A stretch of DNA of 50,789 nucleotides, taken from assembly GCA_012295275.1 (NCBI GenBank), contig CM022672.1, positions 34,632,233 through 34,683,021 of the forward strand, in the 5' to 3' direction. The translations under genes were made by a program, and so were the position numbers. This document shows, piece by piece, positions 22,589 through 36,742 of this stretch; position 1 is the first letter of the stretch, and the number at the start of each line of letters is the position of its first letter. The notes under the pieces were generated by a model. The model saw only the letters and a list, made by a program, of their open reading frames with translations, was not told where the DNA came from and ran no database searches. This DNA comes from Chrysomallon squamiferum (lineage: Eukaryota > Mollusca > Gastropoda > Neomphalida > Peltospiridae).

Positions 22589-22909
22589 CATTTGTATAAT
22601 CAGTAAAGAGAAGAATGATTTTAGAACATTGGGAATGTTATGAAACGTTTTTAGATTTTATTCCATAGACTGATTAAATTAGTGCTATTTCATCTATTCT
22701 GTACAGTATATGATCTCTTAGTGTCTGTTTATAATTGTACAGTATAACTGAATATGTAATATAACATTATACGTTAAATATTCAGTATAGGAAATACTTA
22801 TCTTGTTATTTAAGGAGTACGTAATTATATCCTAAGCAGCAAGGTTGTTTTCTTTTTTATTTGTCAATTTAAATGTTTAATAATAATAATAATAATAATA
22901 ATGTAAAAA

Positions 22910-22915
22910 AATAAA
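22910..22915 (+). terminator. Candidate polyadenylation signal AATAAA
   Basis: AATAAA about 320 bases after the phosphatase stop, following a short (AAT)n tract. Tentative 3' end of unit 3. Confidence 0.3.
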
Positions 22916-22919
22916 CACC

Positions 22920-23751
22920 AAGAGAAAACCATGTGTTACTGATTGTTTAACATGAAACATGCGCCAACACCTGCCAATTATACGTAATCTTTAGCTTTGT
23001 GCTATTTTTGTATTCTTCTTGTCAATATTATTATTATTAGTAGTAGTAGTAGTATTAGTATTATTAAGCCATGATAATTAGTCAGTTTAATACCACATTA
23101 TTTGTGTTTTGCCTCAGAAACTTTGGTTTCTCTAAGAGAAATTATTGATGGCTGGTGTTCGGAAATGAGTAAGCTCTGTAAAATAACATTAAACAGAAGA
23201 TTATGTCCTTATGTCTTGTTCTGAACACCCATCTGAATCATCTGAATGCACAGTAAGCATTGATTTCATTAGATGATGGATTATGTTTCACTCCAGTTGT
23301 CATTCTATCCATTGTATAATTTTTCATCCAGATATTAAATTTGCATTAGTCAGGATAACTATATATTAATTTTCATTTACTGATTTACGATTATTTTGTA
23401 GTTTCATAATTAAACTGTTGATTATGCTTTTTAATGTCAAAATAGTGGCTTTTTTCGCTTAATTATTTCCTTAGTTGCTATAAATACATTTTTTTCTTAA
23501 TTGAAGCGAAATTTATAATTACAAATATGTACATCTTGCAATAGATATAGATTAGAAGATTTTTTATACATTGGTATATGATATTATGTCTATTACAGGT
23601 AACATGCAAGTGATTCATCAGAAAATGAGGAAGGGGATAATAAATAAATCACAAGAATTAAGTATTATTTTTGTTTTATTATTGAATAATGTAATAACTT
23701 ATTTAAGGAAATATGTACTACTACAGCATCTATTTTTAGTTGATATTATTA

Positions 23752-23788
<37 letters not shown>

Positions 23789-23857
23789 TATTATTATTAT
23801 TATCATTATTATTATTATTATTACTGTTATTATTATTATTATTATTATGATTATTAC

Positions 23858-23900
<43 letters not shown>

Positions 23901-24377
23901 GTCATTATGATTATTTTAAATATATGTTTGCGTCAGACCTTTAAGCAAAAAATGAAATAAAAATTAATATGGGGTACAATTCAGTACATCTTTTTATTAT
24001 TGTGAATATTTTAGGGGTTTTTAATTTTTTTTATATATTTATTCTTATATATTTATTTTTAATTTATTTTCCACACTCGTTGACATTCAAGTTAAATCAG
24101 ACGTTCTTTGTGTCAGAAGATATTAAGTTTACATTTCCTTCAACGAGGTTGTTTCTGCATTACTAAATTTTGTTACCTTTATTAAACTTTTGCTTCTGTT
24201 TTCATATATTACTTTCTAATCATGGTCTAGAAGACATGATTATTCTAATTTTTGTATTCACTTAATATGTAGTACTTTAAAATATTATATTAAACGCTAT
24301 ATATTACTTTTTCTGTTTTTTTGTTTGTTTTTGTTTTCTCTGGTTTTGGTTTTTCTTTAATGTTTTTCTTTATTGTG
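22920..24377. repeat. Intergenic, ATT microsatellites
   Basis: AT-rich with a long (ATT)n tract with GTT/CTT interruptions at about 23745-23910. No exon is recognised. The open frames here are Ile-repeat translations. Confidence 0.7.
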
Positions 24378-25700
24378 CTACTGTTTTAATGTATTAACTG
24401 CATTTGTTTGTTACCACAAAGGCATGGACGTGATGCAGATATAGCAAACATTACAACCCAAGTGAATTTACCTTCATATATGTAAGCATATTTCTTTACT
24501 TCTTCCATGTTCAGTTCCTCGATGTCTATACCCCAGTGTAGTTCAAGATGGAGCAGTTATGTTAACTAGGAAAAGACACGTATATATTAATAACCGGTTT
24601 CGCTATGTTCTATAGGAAAGACGACGACAACAACGACAGTAATAATAATGAATCTAATAATAATAATATATGTTATTCAATTCACTAGAATAATACTAAT
24701 AATAATTAAGTATCAATAGCTGACCGATAACGACTCTTGTTAAGATACAAATCCTACAAAACATAATTAACATTTTCTGTAGTAGGACAAGACATATTAG
24801 TTACTATTTATCCTTGAAATTAGTTTTCTCAATCACACTGTTGTAGAACATAAATGCTGATATTTCGTTTTTAGTCAAAGTGTGTATATATATATATTTG
24901 TGTGAGTACTATATATGTTTTTGCATATATATGTATGTATTAATTTCTCTCAGTAGATAAAGTTATACGATTAAAAATAATTTATCATCATGAATATTAC
25001 AAAAATGACAGGTTCCATTTTTCTCTTCCAGTATTGGAAAAATACTTTTGAATTAATTTATCATTTATAATATGTTGTGAATATGTGATGATAACGTAAA
25101 ATATATCAAACAATTTAGATTCATTATAAAAAAACATGTGATCGTGTAGTACTCTTTTAACAGCATGTTTTAAACCACAAAACATTCACATGAATGAAGG
25201 AAGGTTTGTGTTTGTATTTGTGTTTGTATTTTGTGTTTGTATTTGTGTTTGTATTTTGTGTTTGTATTTTGTGTTTGTATTTTGTGTTTGTATTTGTGTT
25301 TGTATTTTGTGTTTGTTACAAACGACACACAGTGAGACGTGGTTTACGTGGTGGTCGTACTCAACATCGGGATGATGTTGGTTTGTGTACCCGAGCCACG
25401 TTTATAAAGACACAAACTGGACAACTGCCCCGGGGTCAAGCAGATTAACATTCACAACATAGTTCAGTTTGATTGTGATCCGAAATATAAACAGTAGTCC
25501 GTACCTTTGTAATTTGCTTGCTAAACCTCTTTATAATGTTTTGGCTGTGATGTCAGTGCACAATAATTATAATTTTTTACAATAGTGATATATCTAATTA
25601 AAATAAATAAAGAAAACACAGTTCACATCTTATCTGAGTACTTTCTATAACTAGAGACTCTATCACAAACTGAATAAAACTGTATTCAAAGTTATTCACA
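24378..25700 (+). repeat. Left arm of an inverted duplication
   Basis: Read on the plus strand this segment matches the minus strand of about 45930-49060 in three blocks: 24378-24670 with 48790-49060, 24940-25190 with 47150-47530, and 25190-25700 with 45930-46450. The right arm is longer because it carries the Tigger-like insertion (about 47.5-48.75 kb) and other sequence. Arms are diverged by substitutions and small indels. Confidence 0.75.
25196..25318 (+). repeat. TGTTTGTATTTTG minisatellite
   Basis: About nine to ten units of 12-13 bases (TGTTTGTATTTTG or TGTTTGTATTTG). The inverted counterpart is at 46372-46465. Confidence 0.9.
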
Positions 25701-25883
25701 GTTATATATTTTACAATCATCTCTCTCTCTCTCTCTCTGTTTATTTTTGTGTAATAAAAATACTATATCTTTTTACTATAATGTAAATAACATATCTTGT
25801 TACTATAATATGAATAATATATCTCGTTACTATTACGTAAATACTGTTAATATTGTTTACATGGTTTATTTTTCACATAATAG

Positions 25884-26066
25884 ATTGTGGCTTCCTGCTA
25901 TGAACATGTTCTCTTACAAGACTTCACACACAGTTTCACACTGTCTCCATTTCGATGGTTTCCTTGGTTGTTAGAGCCGTGGCAAGAAGACGGTTTCAGT
26001 TCTATTTTGTCAAACATAGAAAAGCTTTATAATAATCTTGTCAGTTATACTTCGTGGCTGAAATAA
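25884..26066 (+). pseudogene. Hint-domain protein, isolated C-terminal exon (copy D)
   Basis: An open frame from 25884 to TAA 26064-26066 encodes (I)VASCYEHVLLQDF ... SPFRWFPWLLEPWQEDGFSS ... YTSWLK. It is clearly paralogous to the last exon of the complete Hint gene at 43165-43379 (LASCF ... APFRWFPWLLEPWQEGGFSP). It covers the end of the Hint fold (ASC block) and the C-terminal region. The N-terminal part of that exon and all upstream exons are missing. The frame is intact but the fragment is isolated, so it is probably a remnant. Its C-terminus differs because the TGA of the complete gene is out of frame here and TAA is used. Confidence 0.72.
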
Positions 26067-26069
26067 ACT

Positions 26070-26425
26070 TACCATGTTTCTATAGTTGTGTTTTATTTCT
26101 GTTTGGCGATAAACAAAACATTCACTCCTGCTTAGAGTACATCAAGGAAATGCTGGAAGTGCGCAGGACAAGTAGAACTCTACGATCACAGAATTCATTA
26201 AGATGAGGAACATCAAAAATAACAAGAACTACATACGATAGAGATGTTTAAGTTACGCACATTTAAAAACCTGGAAGTATGTATATAAGCTGTCGTATAC
26301 AAATAATCAATATATATATATATTCCCATGTGATCAAATATGCAGGAAAATTCAGAAAAGATATCGAGTTTCATTTGATAGATCTCGTAAAAAAAAATAC
26401 AAAATAATAATAAAAATATTAGTCA
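26070..26425. other. Intergenic, nothing recognised
   Basis: AT-rich sequence without a convincing exon, repeat or regulatory signal. Confidence 0.5.
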
Positions 26426-26428
26426 ATA

Positions 26429-27076
26429 TTTTTGATAGATGTCATTTCAAACTCCATGTTCTGTAAAATGCATACAATCTGAGATAAAAGAAATTCCATA
26501 TTTCTTTTATTTTTATTTTTTTAAACATAGTACACATTTTTAAAATATTGTTGTAAAAAAGGTATTATTATTATTATTATTATTATTATTGTTGTTGTTG
26601 TTGTTTTTGTTATTGTTGTTTTTGTGAGTGTGTGCTGCCTAATGAACGAATCAAATAATAAATACAAATATACAACAAATAATAACATTAAGTTAACGTT
26701 TGTATTAAAAAATAGTAATAAAAAAAAATTCAATAAAATAAAATAATAATAATAATAATAATAATAAAGAAACTCGTCTAAAACAATTGCTGGTTATACA
26801 TAATTTACGGCAATTTCATGAATGTTAAAAATAGCTTTGCGTCGATCAAATACTGCACAAAAACACGATCTAAGGGAAATAACTCTCTTTTACGTTAACA
26901 AACTTTCGGCAAAGGCTGAGTCTCCATAAATAAATAAACTAATACATAAGTCAAAGCGATACAGCGATATCTGAAACCTTGAAAACAGTTTCACATTCAT
27001 GAAAAAATTCATGAACTTTTTTAATAGATGTCATTTCAAACTATATGTTTATATGATTATAAAAAGATACTACTAC

Positions 27077-27137
<61 letters not shown>

Positions 27138-27234
27138 GTGAGTGTATGCTGCCTAATGAATAAATAAAATAATAAATACAAACAAACAACAAATAATACA
27201 GTAATTTAATGTTTGTATTTAAAAAAATAAACAA

Positions 27235-27294
<60 letters not shown>

Positions 27295-27580
27295 GAAACT
27301 CGTCTGAAACAAGTGCTGGCTATACATAATATAATTTAAAATAATTTCAGCAACACTAAATACGTTCACGTTTCTTTCACGAATGTTAAAAGTACTTTTG
27401 CCTCGATCAAACACTGCATAAAAACACGATGTAAGGGAAATAACTCTCTTTCATGTGCACAAAGTTACACCAAAGGCTGAGTCTCCAGAATATACGTAAA
27501 CAAATAAACAACTCAAAGCGATATGCTTACTGTACAGCGATATCTGAAACCTCGAAAAAGTTTCACATTGATGAGTTTTT
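26429..27580. repeat. Tandem duplication of an approximately 0.59-kb unit
   Basis: Two head-to-tail copies, about 26429-27002 and 27017-27580. Each starts with TAGATGTCATTTCAAACT, contains a (TTA)n tract, a GTGAGTGT-TGCTGCCTAATGAA block, an (AAT)n tract, AAAGAAACTCGTCT, a GGGAAATAACTCTCTTT motif and AGGCTGAGTCTCC, and ends near GCGATATCTGAAACCT. The TTA and AAT tracts are complementary and could form a hairpin in each unit. Confidence 0.85.
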
Positions 27581-27779
27581 TGTTGTTGATAATGTATAAT
27601 TTATTTTTCAAATTAATAATTTTTATAACCACTACTTTCATTTTAAAACAGCAACATCTAGAACAATTCAACACAAACTTAATACAGATTTATTACTTTA
27701 CTGTTATACTAATAAAAATAAATATGATATTATTTCCAAATAATATATTATTTTTGAACTAGTACTGCAAACAAATAAT

Positions 27780-27792
27780 CAGCTTTTTAAAA

Positions 27793-27834
<42 letters not shown>

Positions 27835-28046
27835 TGTCCTTTTGTCGTCATCTTCGATGTCGTTATTGTTTTGATTTGTTCTGCATTTTATTATTGTTGT
27901 TGCTGTCTTATTCTTGTGAGAAGTTTGTATTTGTGGTTCTTTCTTGTTGTTGTTGTTGTTGTTGATGATGATATTCGTGATACCTTATTCTTATTATTAC
28001 TGAACTAATTGTATTTGTGGTTTATTATTATTATTATTATTATTAG

Positions 28047-28115
<69 letters not shown>

Positions 28116-28270
28116 GCTGTTGTTGTTGTTGTTCTTGCTGTTGTTGGTGCGGGTGATCAAGGTAATGTCTTATTCATAACACTGAAATAGTTGTATTTAA
28201 TCGGTGATCTTATTCTAATGCTTACTACTGCAGCTACTACTACTACTACTACTACTACTACTATTTTCTG
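27780..28270. repeat. Cluster of ATT/GTT/CTA trinucleotide tracts
   Basis: (ATT)n at about 27795-27835, (GTT)n near 27944-27965, (ATT)n at 28020-28115 and (CTA)n near 28230-28262. Confidence 0.85.
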
Positions 28271-28614
28271 TGGTTATTACTTATTCTTATTACTAAATAT
28301 ATTATTCCTATTGTAATTATGAAATGACGTGTTAATTTTTCTTAAAAACTGTCTGAAGATATTATAGGAAAATATAATGTTAATGAGGCGACATTCAGAG
28401 ATATAAATAATGCAAACTGTGATGTTGCTAACAGAAATTCGCTTCAATGACGCCTCGTCTCAGGTTACCAGTAACAAATGTGCAGATTGTAATAAAAGAA
28501 AATAACGCTTTAACGTTGTTTAGCTGTCTCAATTTAACTATATCAGCTGTAGTTTTGTTAATTCCGTCTTTTTGGCGTCCGTTATCTGACGCTATTTATC
28601 ATATAATATTTAAG

Positions 28615-29180
28615 TCAGTTTTTATATTTGTATACATTTTTTATATATTAGTGTTATTCTTATAATAATGATTATTACAAATTAGTGACAACCATCATTA
28701 CAGTGACCTACTTACATTTGTCGCCATATCTGTATTTATTATGTTACCTGCGTGTGTTACTATTCATGGAATGTAATTTAACTTATCTAATTAATGTAGG
28801 TTAAATCTAAGAAAAAGACTTAAAATTTATCAGTTTACGTACGATTATCCGACATCTTCTTGAAACAGAAACTAGGATAAAAACAAATTAAGTTCTATTT
28901 ATGGATTCTCTTGATTTTATTCATTCTAAAAGTGCCCAAGACACTGTAGCTCAGCTGAAATGTGTACGGGTGGTTGCACACCAGACTAGAGTGATTCCTT
29001 GCCGCCAGAAATAAATAAATAAATAAATAAATAAATAAACAAACAAACAAATAAATAAATAAATAAATAAATAAATAAACAAACAAACAAATAAATAAAT
29101 AAATAAATCAACAAATAAATAAATAAACAAATAAATAAATACATAATTTATCAATACTTCATAGCTTCATATCTCTGCTA
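28615..29180 (+). repeat. Dispersed repeat R1, copy 1, with AAAT tail
   Basis: About 560 bases matching 30965-31540 and, in part, 35785-36240. Near its end it has a tRNA-A-box-like TGTAGCTCAGCTG and CACACCAGAC ... GATTCCT, then an (AAAT)n/(AAAC)n tract at about 29010-29150. No B box is convincing. It may be a SINE-like or non-autonomous element, or simply duplicated intron sequence. Confidence 0.7.
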
Positions 29181-29399
29181 TGATTTTTATATCTTTAAAT
29201 ATATAAAACTTTTATTATAATGTTCCAAAAAATCTACATACTATTAAATTCTAGTTTTCAGATTTTATATATATTTTTTATTGTTCAATCCGCAGTTTTT
29301 ACTATGGTAATAAAGTAGTGATATTTGTAGTGTATTTCATGTTTTATCTGGACATAGATAATAATCTGTTTGTTAGCAAGTCGACATACAGATCGAAAG

Positions 29400-30250
29400 A
29401 GATCAACTCACGTTGAATGTGTGTGACGTAAAATTATATTTTTAGCACACGATTTCGCCAGCGATATCTCGAGAAAAAGATCTGCTTCTTTCCAAAAACT
29501 TTTGCGCAAATGTGACGTCATTCGCGTTTGTGTGAAAGTCTCGTGTGAACATATGTCTACATTTTCACTTTTCTACTCAGTTTCAGTGTCACTGTCACAT
29601 TTATTATTGAGATATATAAAAACAAATTGCTATAAATAAATAAATTCCGATTGTAGTTTTTGGATCTATTAGAAATTCAGTTATTATTAGTAGTAGTAGT
29701 AATAGTAGGAGTAGGACGAAAAGTTTTCATGTTACCTATGAGTATTACAAACTATTCCTGGAAATCTAATTTAAGTTGTGCATGTTTACTCGGCTTTCTC
29801 TCAGCTCACTAATTGCGTAGTGTGCACGCGGTCACACCTCTAAATTTTTATTTTCACTACTGGATTAGTGGAGGGGGATCAGGTGTCGCTACTTTCCACG
29901 TGTTCGTGGGCGCAGTACAGGTGAGCTCAAATGTTGGAAGTTTTTCTAAAGTTATTGATTATAAATTTTGAAATTGATATTTTCCTGAGGACGCGATAAT
30001 CTAACCTTGTCGTAGCAGCCAGATAAGTCTGACGTCAGCGTCGTGTGTGCGTGTGTTAGTGTGTGTGAACCGTAAACCGTGGTTCACTGATACACTGCTG
30101 TCATACACTGAGTGATCTGTGAAGAATCTACCAACTCAGTGAATAATGACAGTAATGTAGATAATATCAAAGCAGCGCGTGACTGTACTGTTCACGTGAC
30201 TAACAAAGCCGCGGTCTTTGGAAGATCTCAAGACAAATAACTCCACTGTC
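29400..30250 (+). promoter_or_regulatory. CpG-richer candidate promoter / 5' exon region
   Basis: This stretch is less AT-rich than its surroundings. It contains two perfect CRE palindromes TGACGTCA at 29513-29520 and 30030-30037, a CACGTG E-box near 29898, and a strong donor-like CAG/GTGAGC with the exon side ending at 29920. No start codon is joined to it. It could be a promoter and 5' untranslated exon for the phosphatase exons that begin at 31552; this is inference from composition and motifs. Confidence 0.35.
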
Positions 30251-30312
30251 TTTGTTACTGAGACATTGTCGTGTCACCAAATATACTTAAGTGACTGAAA
30301 TCTAATACTGAT

Positions 30313-30429
<117 letters not shown>

Positions 30430-30599
30430 AATCAAGGAGGCTGAAAATAAAACCTACAAACTCATGATCGAATGAAAGCTCATTCACTCACCTTTCAACC
30501 AATGTGCAACACTACGATGTGCATTTGGCGTAGACTAGCTAAGCATTTGAAAGGAGCACATGCTTAGCGAAATCACCATCAGTTACGTTTTCTACAGAG

Positions 30600-30870
30600 C
30601 CAAAACGCCGTAGATTTTATAGCACAAGTAGCCCTGTTTAAAATGGTTATATGTTGTTTATATTTTTAATAACGTCTTCGCTGTAAGTTTATCTTCAGTG
30701 TTCCTACTTTTAGAGTGTAGATTACAGAGCGGACGTAAAGAAATCGCCGTAAATTGTTTCCTACCGGGAAAAATCGCCGTAGATTTTACGTGCAACTAAA
30801 AAGAACTGGCGCTATTTAAAATGATTATATTTTTATGTTGATTACATTTTATCTGTTACATTTCTACTGG
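30600..30870. repeat. Short local duplication (CGCCGTAGATTTTA motif)
   Basis: CGCCGTAGATTTTA followed by TTTAAAATG-TTATAT occurs at about 30607 and again at about 30775, suggesting an approximately 170-base tandem duplication. Confidence 0.55.
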
Positions 30871-30893
30871 CACTTTTCATAATAATAATAATC

Positions 30894-30925
<32 letters not shown>

Positions 30926-30964
30926 AAGACTACCAGTAAATTGATGCGGACCATTTGCTGCTGA

Positions 30965-31411
30965 AGTATAAAATTCAATTTTTATATTTGTATACATTTT
31001 TTTTATATATTAGTGTTATTCTTATAATAATTATTATTACAAATTAGTGACAATCATCATTACGGTGACATGCTTACATTTTTAGCTATAACTGTATTTA
31101 TTATGTTACCTGCGTGTGTTACTATTCATGGAATGTAATTTAACTTACCTAATTAATGTTGGTTAAATCTACGAAAACGACTTAAACTTTATCAGTTTAC
31201 GTACAATCATCCGACATCTTCTTGAAACAGAAACTAGGATAAAAAAAATAAAGTTCTATTTATGGATTCTCTTTATTTTATTCATTCTAAAAGTACCTAA
31301 GACACTGTAGCTCAGCTAAAACGTTTCGGGTCGTTGCACACCAGACTAGAGTGATTCCTCGCCGCCATAAATATATAAATAAACAAATAAACAAATAAAT
31401 AAACAAAGCAA

Positions 31412-31442
<31 letters not shown>

Positions 31443-31540
31443 ACAAATAAATAAATAAATAAATAAATAAATAAACAAACAAATAAATAAATAAATAAAT
31501 ACATCATTTATCAATACTTCATAGCTTAATATCTCTAATG
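30965..31540 (+). repeat. Dispersed repeat R1, copy 2
   Basis: Second full copy of the 28615-29180 repeat, with its (AAAT)n tract at about 31368-31503. It ends just before the acceptor of the phosphatase exon at 31552, so the element or duplicated intron supplies sequence immediately upstream of the exon. Confidence 0.7.
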
Positions 31541-31551
31541 GTTTATTTCAG

Positions 31552-34300
<2,749 letters not shown>

Positions 34301-34315
34301 ATTTTCTATTTTCAC

Positions 34316-34708
34316 GTGACATTCGGCAACTGTCGACATAATTCGTCGCTTTACGTTGCTGGCATAGTCGCCTGTTAGTTCTCTGTGCGGTGTATCTGTC
34401 TCAGCTGTGAAAATCAGTTCTGTTTGGCGTGGGAAGAAGTCGACGATGAACTTTGACATGTAATTTTTACCAGTTCCAGTTGAGCCATGGAATGAAAGAA
34501 TTAGAGGCTCGAAATATGTCTGATGCCTGTCAAAATATCTGGAGATCTCTTTCGGAACAATACCACAAGCGATATGCTGTCCATATACCTGTACGGAAAT
34601 GTTTTCTAGCAGTCTAAAGAAATTGAACTCAAAACTGCAAGGACTTGGGAATAAAACGTAAGCAATTCCAGCGACAAGAATAACACCAGAAGTTATAGAT
34701 AGAAGCAT
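34316..34708 (-). CDS. Torsin-like AAA+ ATPase, N-terminal exon only
   Basis: The frame starts at ATG 34708-34706. It encodes a hydrophobic N-terminal segment (ITSGVILVAGIAYVLF, a signal or membrane anchor), then VYGQHIA (torsin FGQH-x-A block), PLILSFHGSTGTGKNYMSKF (Walker A in the torsin form GxTGTGKN) and the YASNVKRRIMSTVAEC segment that precedes Walker B. The likely exon end is at 34316, before a GTGAAA donor, exactly ahead of the expected FDE Walker B exon. Torsins are ER/nuclear-envelope ATPases in metazoans. No Walker B, sensor or C-terminal exons were found to the left, where the sequence is the phosphatase intron copy. This is therefore a 5' fragment truncated at a duplication breakpoint, unless the remaining exons lie far away. 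Confidence 0.68.
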
Positions 34709-34919
34709 GTTTGGTTAACTCAGACTTAAGAATATCCTCTCGTGTTGAGATTTCGTTTGAATAAAACACCTGTTGAAAAGTAGTTTTAATTGATTAGTTA
34801 GTTTTTAAAATACCTAATTTATAAGCATACAAATTAAAGAATACATTCAGGAAATTATAAATTCATTGATTTAAATTATAATTAAATATGAAGAATGTTG
34901 ATCCTATCATCAGTCAACA

Positions 34920-35240
34920 AATCGCCGAATTGAAACGCACACACACATAGATACACACATATCCACGCATATACACGCATATACACACAGAGATACACAT
35001 AAATATACATCGGTTAAGATGTTTACACACACATCCTGTATATAATTTTATACCACAACATATTTTCACACATACACATGGACAATTCTGGACATACGAA
35101 ATAGTGTTAAATATACATCGGTCACAGATGTTTACAGTTACATCCTGTATATAATTTTATACCACTGAACATATTTTCTTCACTTATCTCTCATGGATGT
35201 AAATTCTGGATAAACTGTATGATTTAATAGTGTTAACACG
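34920..35240. repeat. CA-rich tract and duplicated ~100-bp segment
   Basis: A CACA/TACA-rich tract is followed by two copies of ATGTTTACA ... CATCCTGTATATAATTTTAT at about 35018 and 35128. Confidence 0.65.
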
Positions 35241-35379
35241 TACAATACACAAATTTATTGTATGATAAATTAACAACAGGCCTATGAGAAAACAACGTGT
35301 AAAAATAGTACTGCACAACAATTATTACTAGTAAAGAAAAGCAACATACGATCATTTTCAAACTGAATTAGTATCATTG

Positions 35380-35760
35380 ACATTTTTATATCGAGCTACA
35401 TTGTCTATATTTTTCCTATTGAATTTTCACTTTTATACTGAGCTACATTGTCACTGTTACTTTTTCCTACTAAATTTTCACTTTTATACTGAGCTAGAGA
35501 GTCACTGTCACTTTTTCCTACTGAATTTTCACTTTTATACTGAGCTACATTGTCACTGTTACTTTTTCCTACTGAATTTTCACTTTTATTCTGAGCTACA
35601 AAGTCACTGTCACTTTTCCTACTGAATTTTCACTTTTATACTGAGCTACATTGTCACTGTTACTTTTTCCTACTTAATTTTCATTTTTTTACTTTATATA
35701 GAGAGCTTACTTTTTTTCCTACTTAATTTTCATTTTTATACTGAGCTACATTGTCCCAGT
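35380..35760. repeat. ~57-bp minisatellite (GAATTTTCACTTTTATACTG)
   Basis: About seven units of 56-58 bases, each with TTTTTCCTACTGAATTTTCA, CTTTTATACTGAGCTA and GTCACTGT-AC. A related single copy occurs near 29560. The plus-strand open frame over it is a repeat translation. Confidence 0.9.
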
Positions 35761-35784
35761 CACGTTTCAATAATAATTATAATT

Positions 35785-36240
35785 ACATAAAGACTTGCAA
35801 TAAACAGATGCCGCTGGGGCGTAAAATTCTGTTTTTATATCTTTGTATCCATTTTAATTGTATTAGTATTATTCTTTTAGTAATAATTATTAGAAATTAC
35901 TGACACTCATCATTACGGTGACCTACTTACATTTTTAGCTATAACAGTATTGATTATCTTACCTGTGTACGTTGCTATTCACGAACATACAGGTTAATAA
36001 CAAATAGAAAAATAACTTACCTAAATAATGAAGGTTAAAGTTAAAGAAAAACACTTAAAATTTGTCTGTTTAAGTACGATCATCCGACATCTCTCTTGAA
36101 ACCAAAACTTGGGAAATTCTGTTTCCGGATTTTATTTATAATGTGTTTTATTGATTCTGAAAGTACCTAAGACGCTGTAGCTCAGCTGAAACGTGTAAGT
36201 GCGAATGCACACCAGACGAGAGAGATTCCTCGCCGGCATT
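35785..36240 (+). repeat. Dispersed repeat R1, copy 3 (no AAAT tail)
   Basis: Similar to 30910-31365, including the TGTAGCTCAGCTGAAACGTG and CACACCAGAC ... CTCGCCG blocks, but diverging where the AAAT tract should start. Confidence 0.65.
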
Positions 36241-36700
36241 TTCGCTGCTTAACCCCATGAGTCAGTGTTTGCAAAGCTCACGTGATTTTCGTTGCGTTCT
36301 TCAGTGCGATTCCATGAATTGATACTCGATCTCTGACAAAGATATTCCCATTAAAATTAGGCGTAACAAAAATTAACATTAATAGATTTTGACGATAGAT
36401 GAGCCATATTAATATTTACACAATAGCGATCATTGGGATTATAATTATAATGACGTCCTATGGTTGTTGTAATATGGATAAATAAATTTTATGATTTTTT
36501 TTTATTCATCCAAAAGATTATTTTGTTTATTTATCAGAATAGTCTTGTCGATACTAGTATTTGACAGTTTTATGACAAAACTGAAAACAAAACATGCATT
36601 TTGCCATTTTCCTTTTTGATGTGATAAAGAAAAAAGTAAGCGATAAACCTCTGTAGTTTAAAAAAAAGTAACAAAGAGCAGATAACTTGTAACAGATGAC

Positions 36701-36742
<42 letters not shown>

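Noticed and set aside
23571-23960. Open frames rich in Ile on both strands
   Set aside because: They are translations of an ATT tract; no protein family.
25194-25448. Open frame MKEGLCLYLCLYFVFV and continuation
   Set aside because: Translation of the TGTTTGTATTTTG minisatellite and flanking duplicated non-coding sequence.
28930-29010. Possible tRNA gene (TGTAGCTCAGCTG looks like an A box)
   Set aside because: No convincing B box, acceptor stem or cloverleaf; the same block recurs in three repeat copies.
35380-35760. CRISPR-like reading of the 57-bp minisatellite
   Set aside because: The whole unit is repeated, not a short repeat separated by unique spacers.
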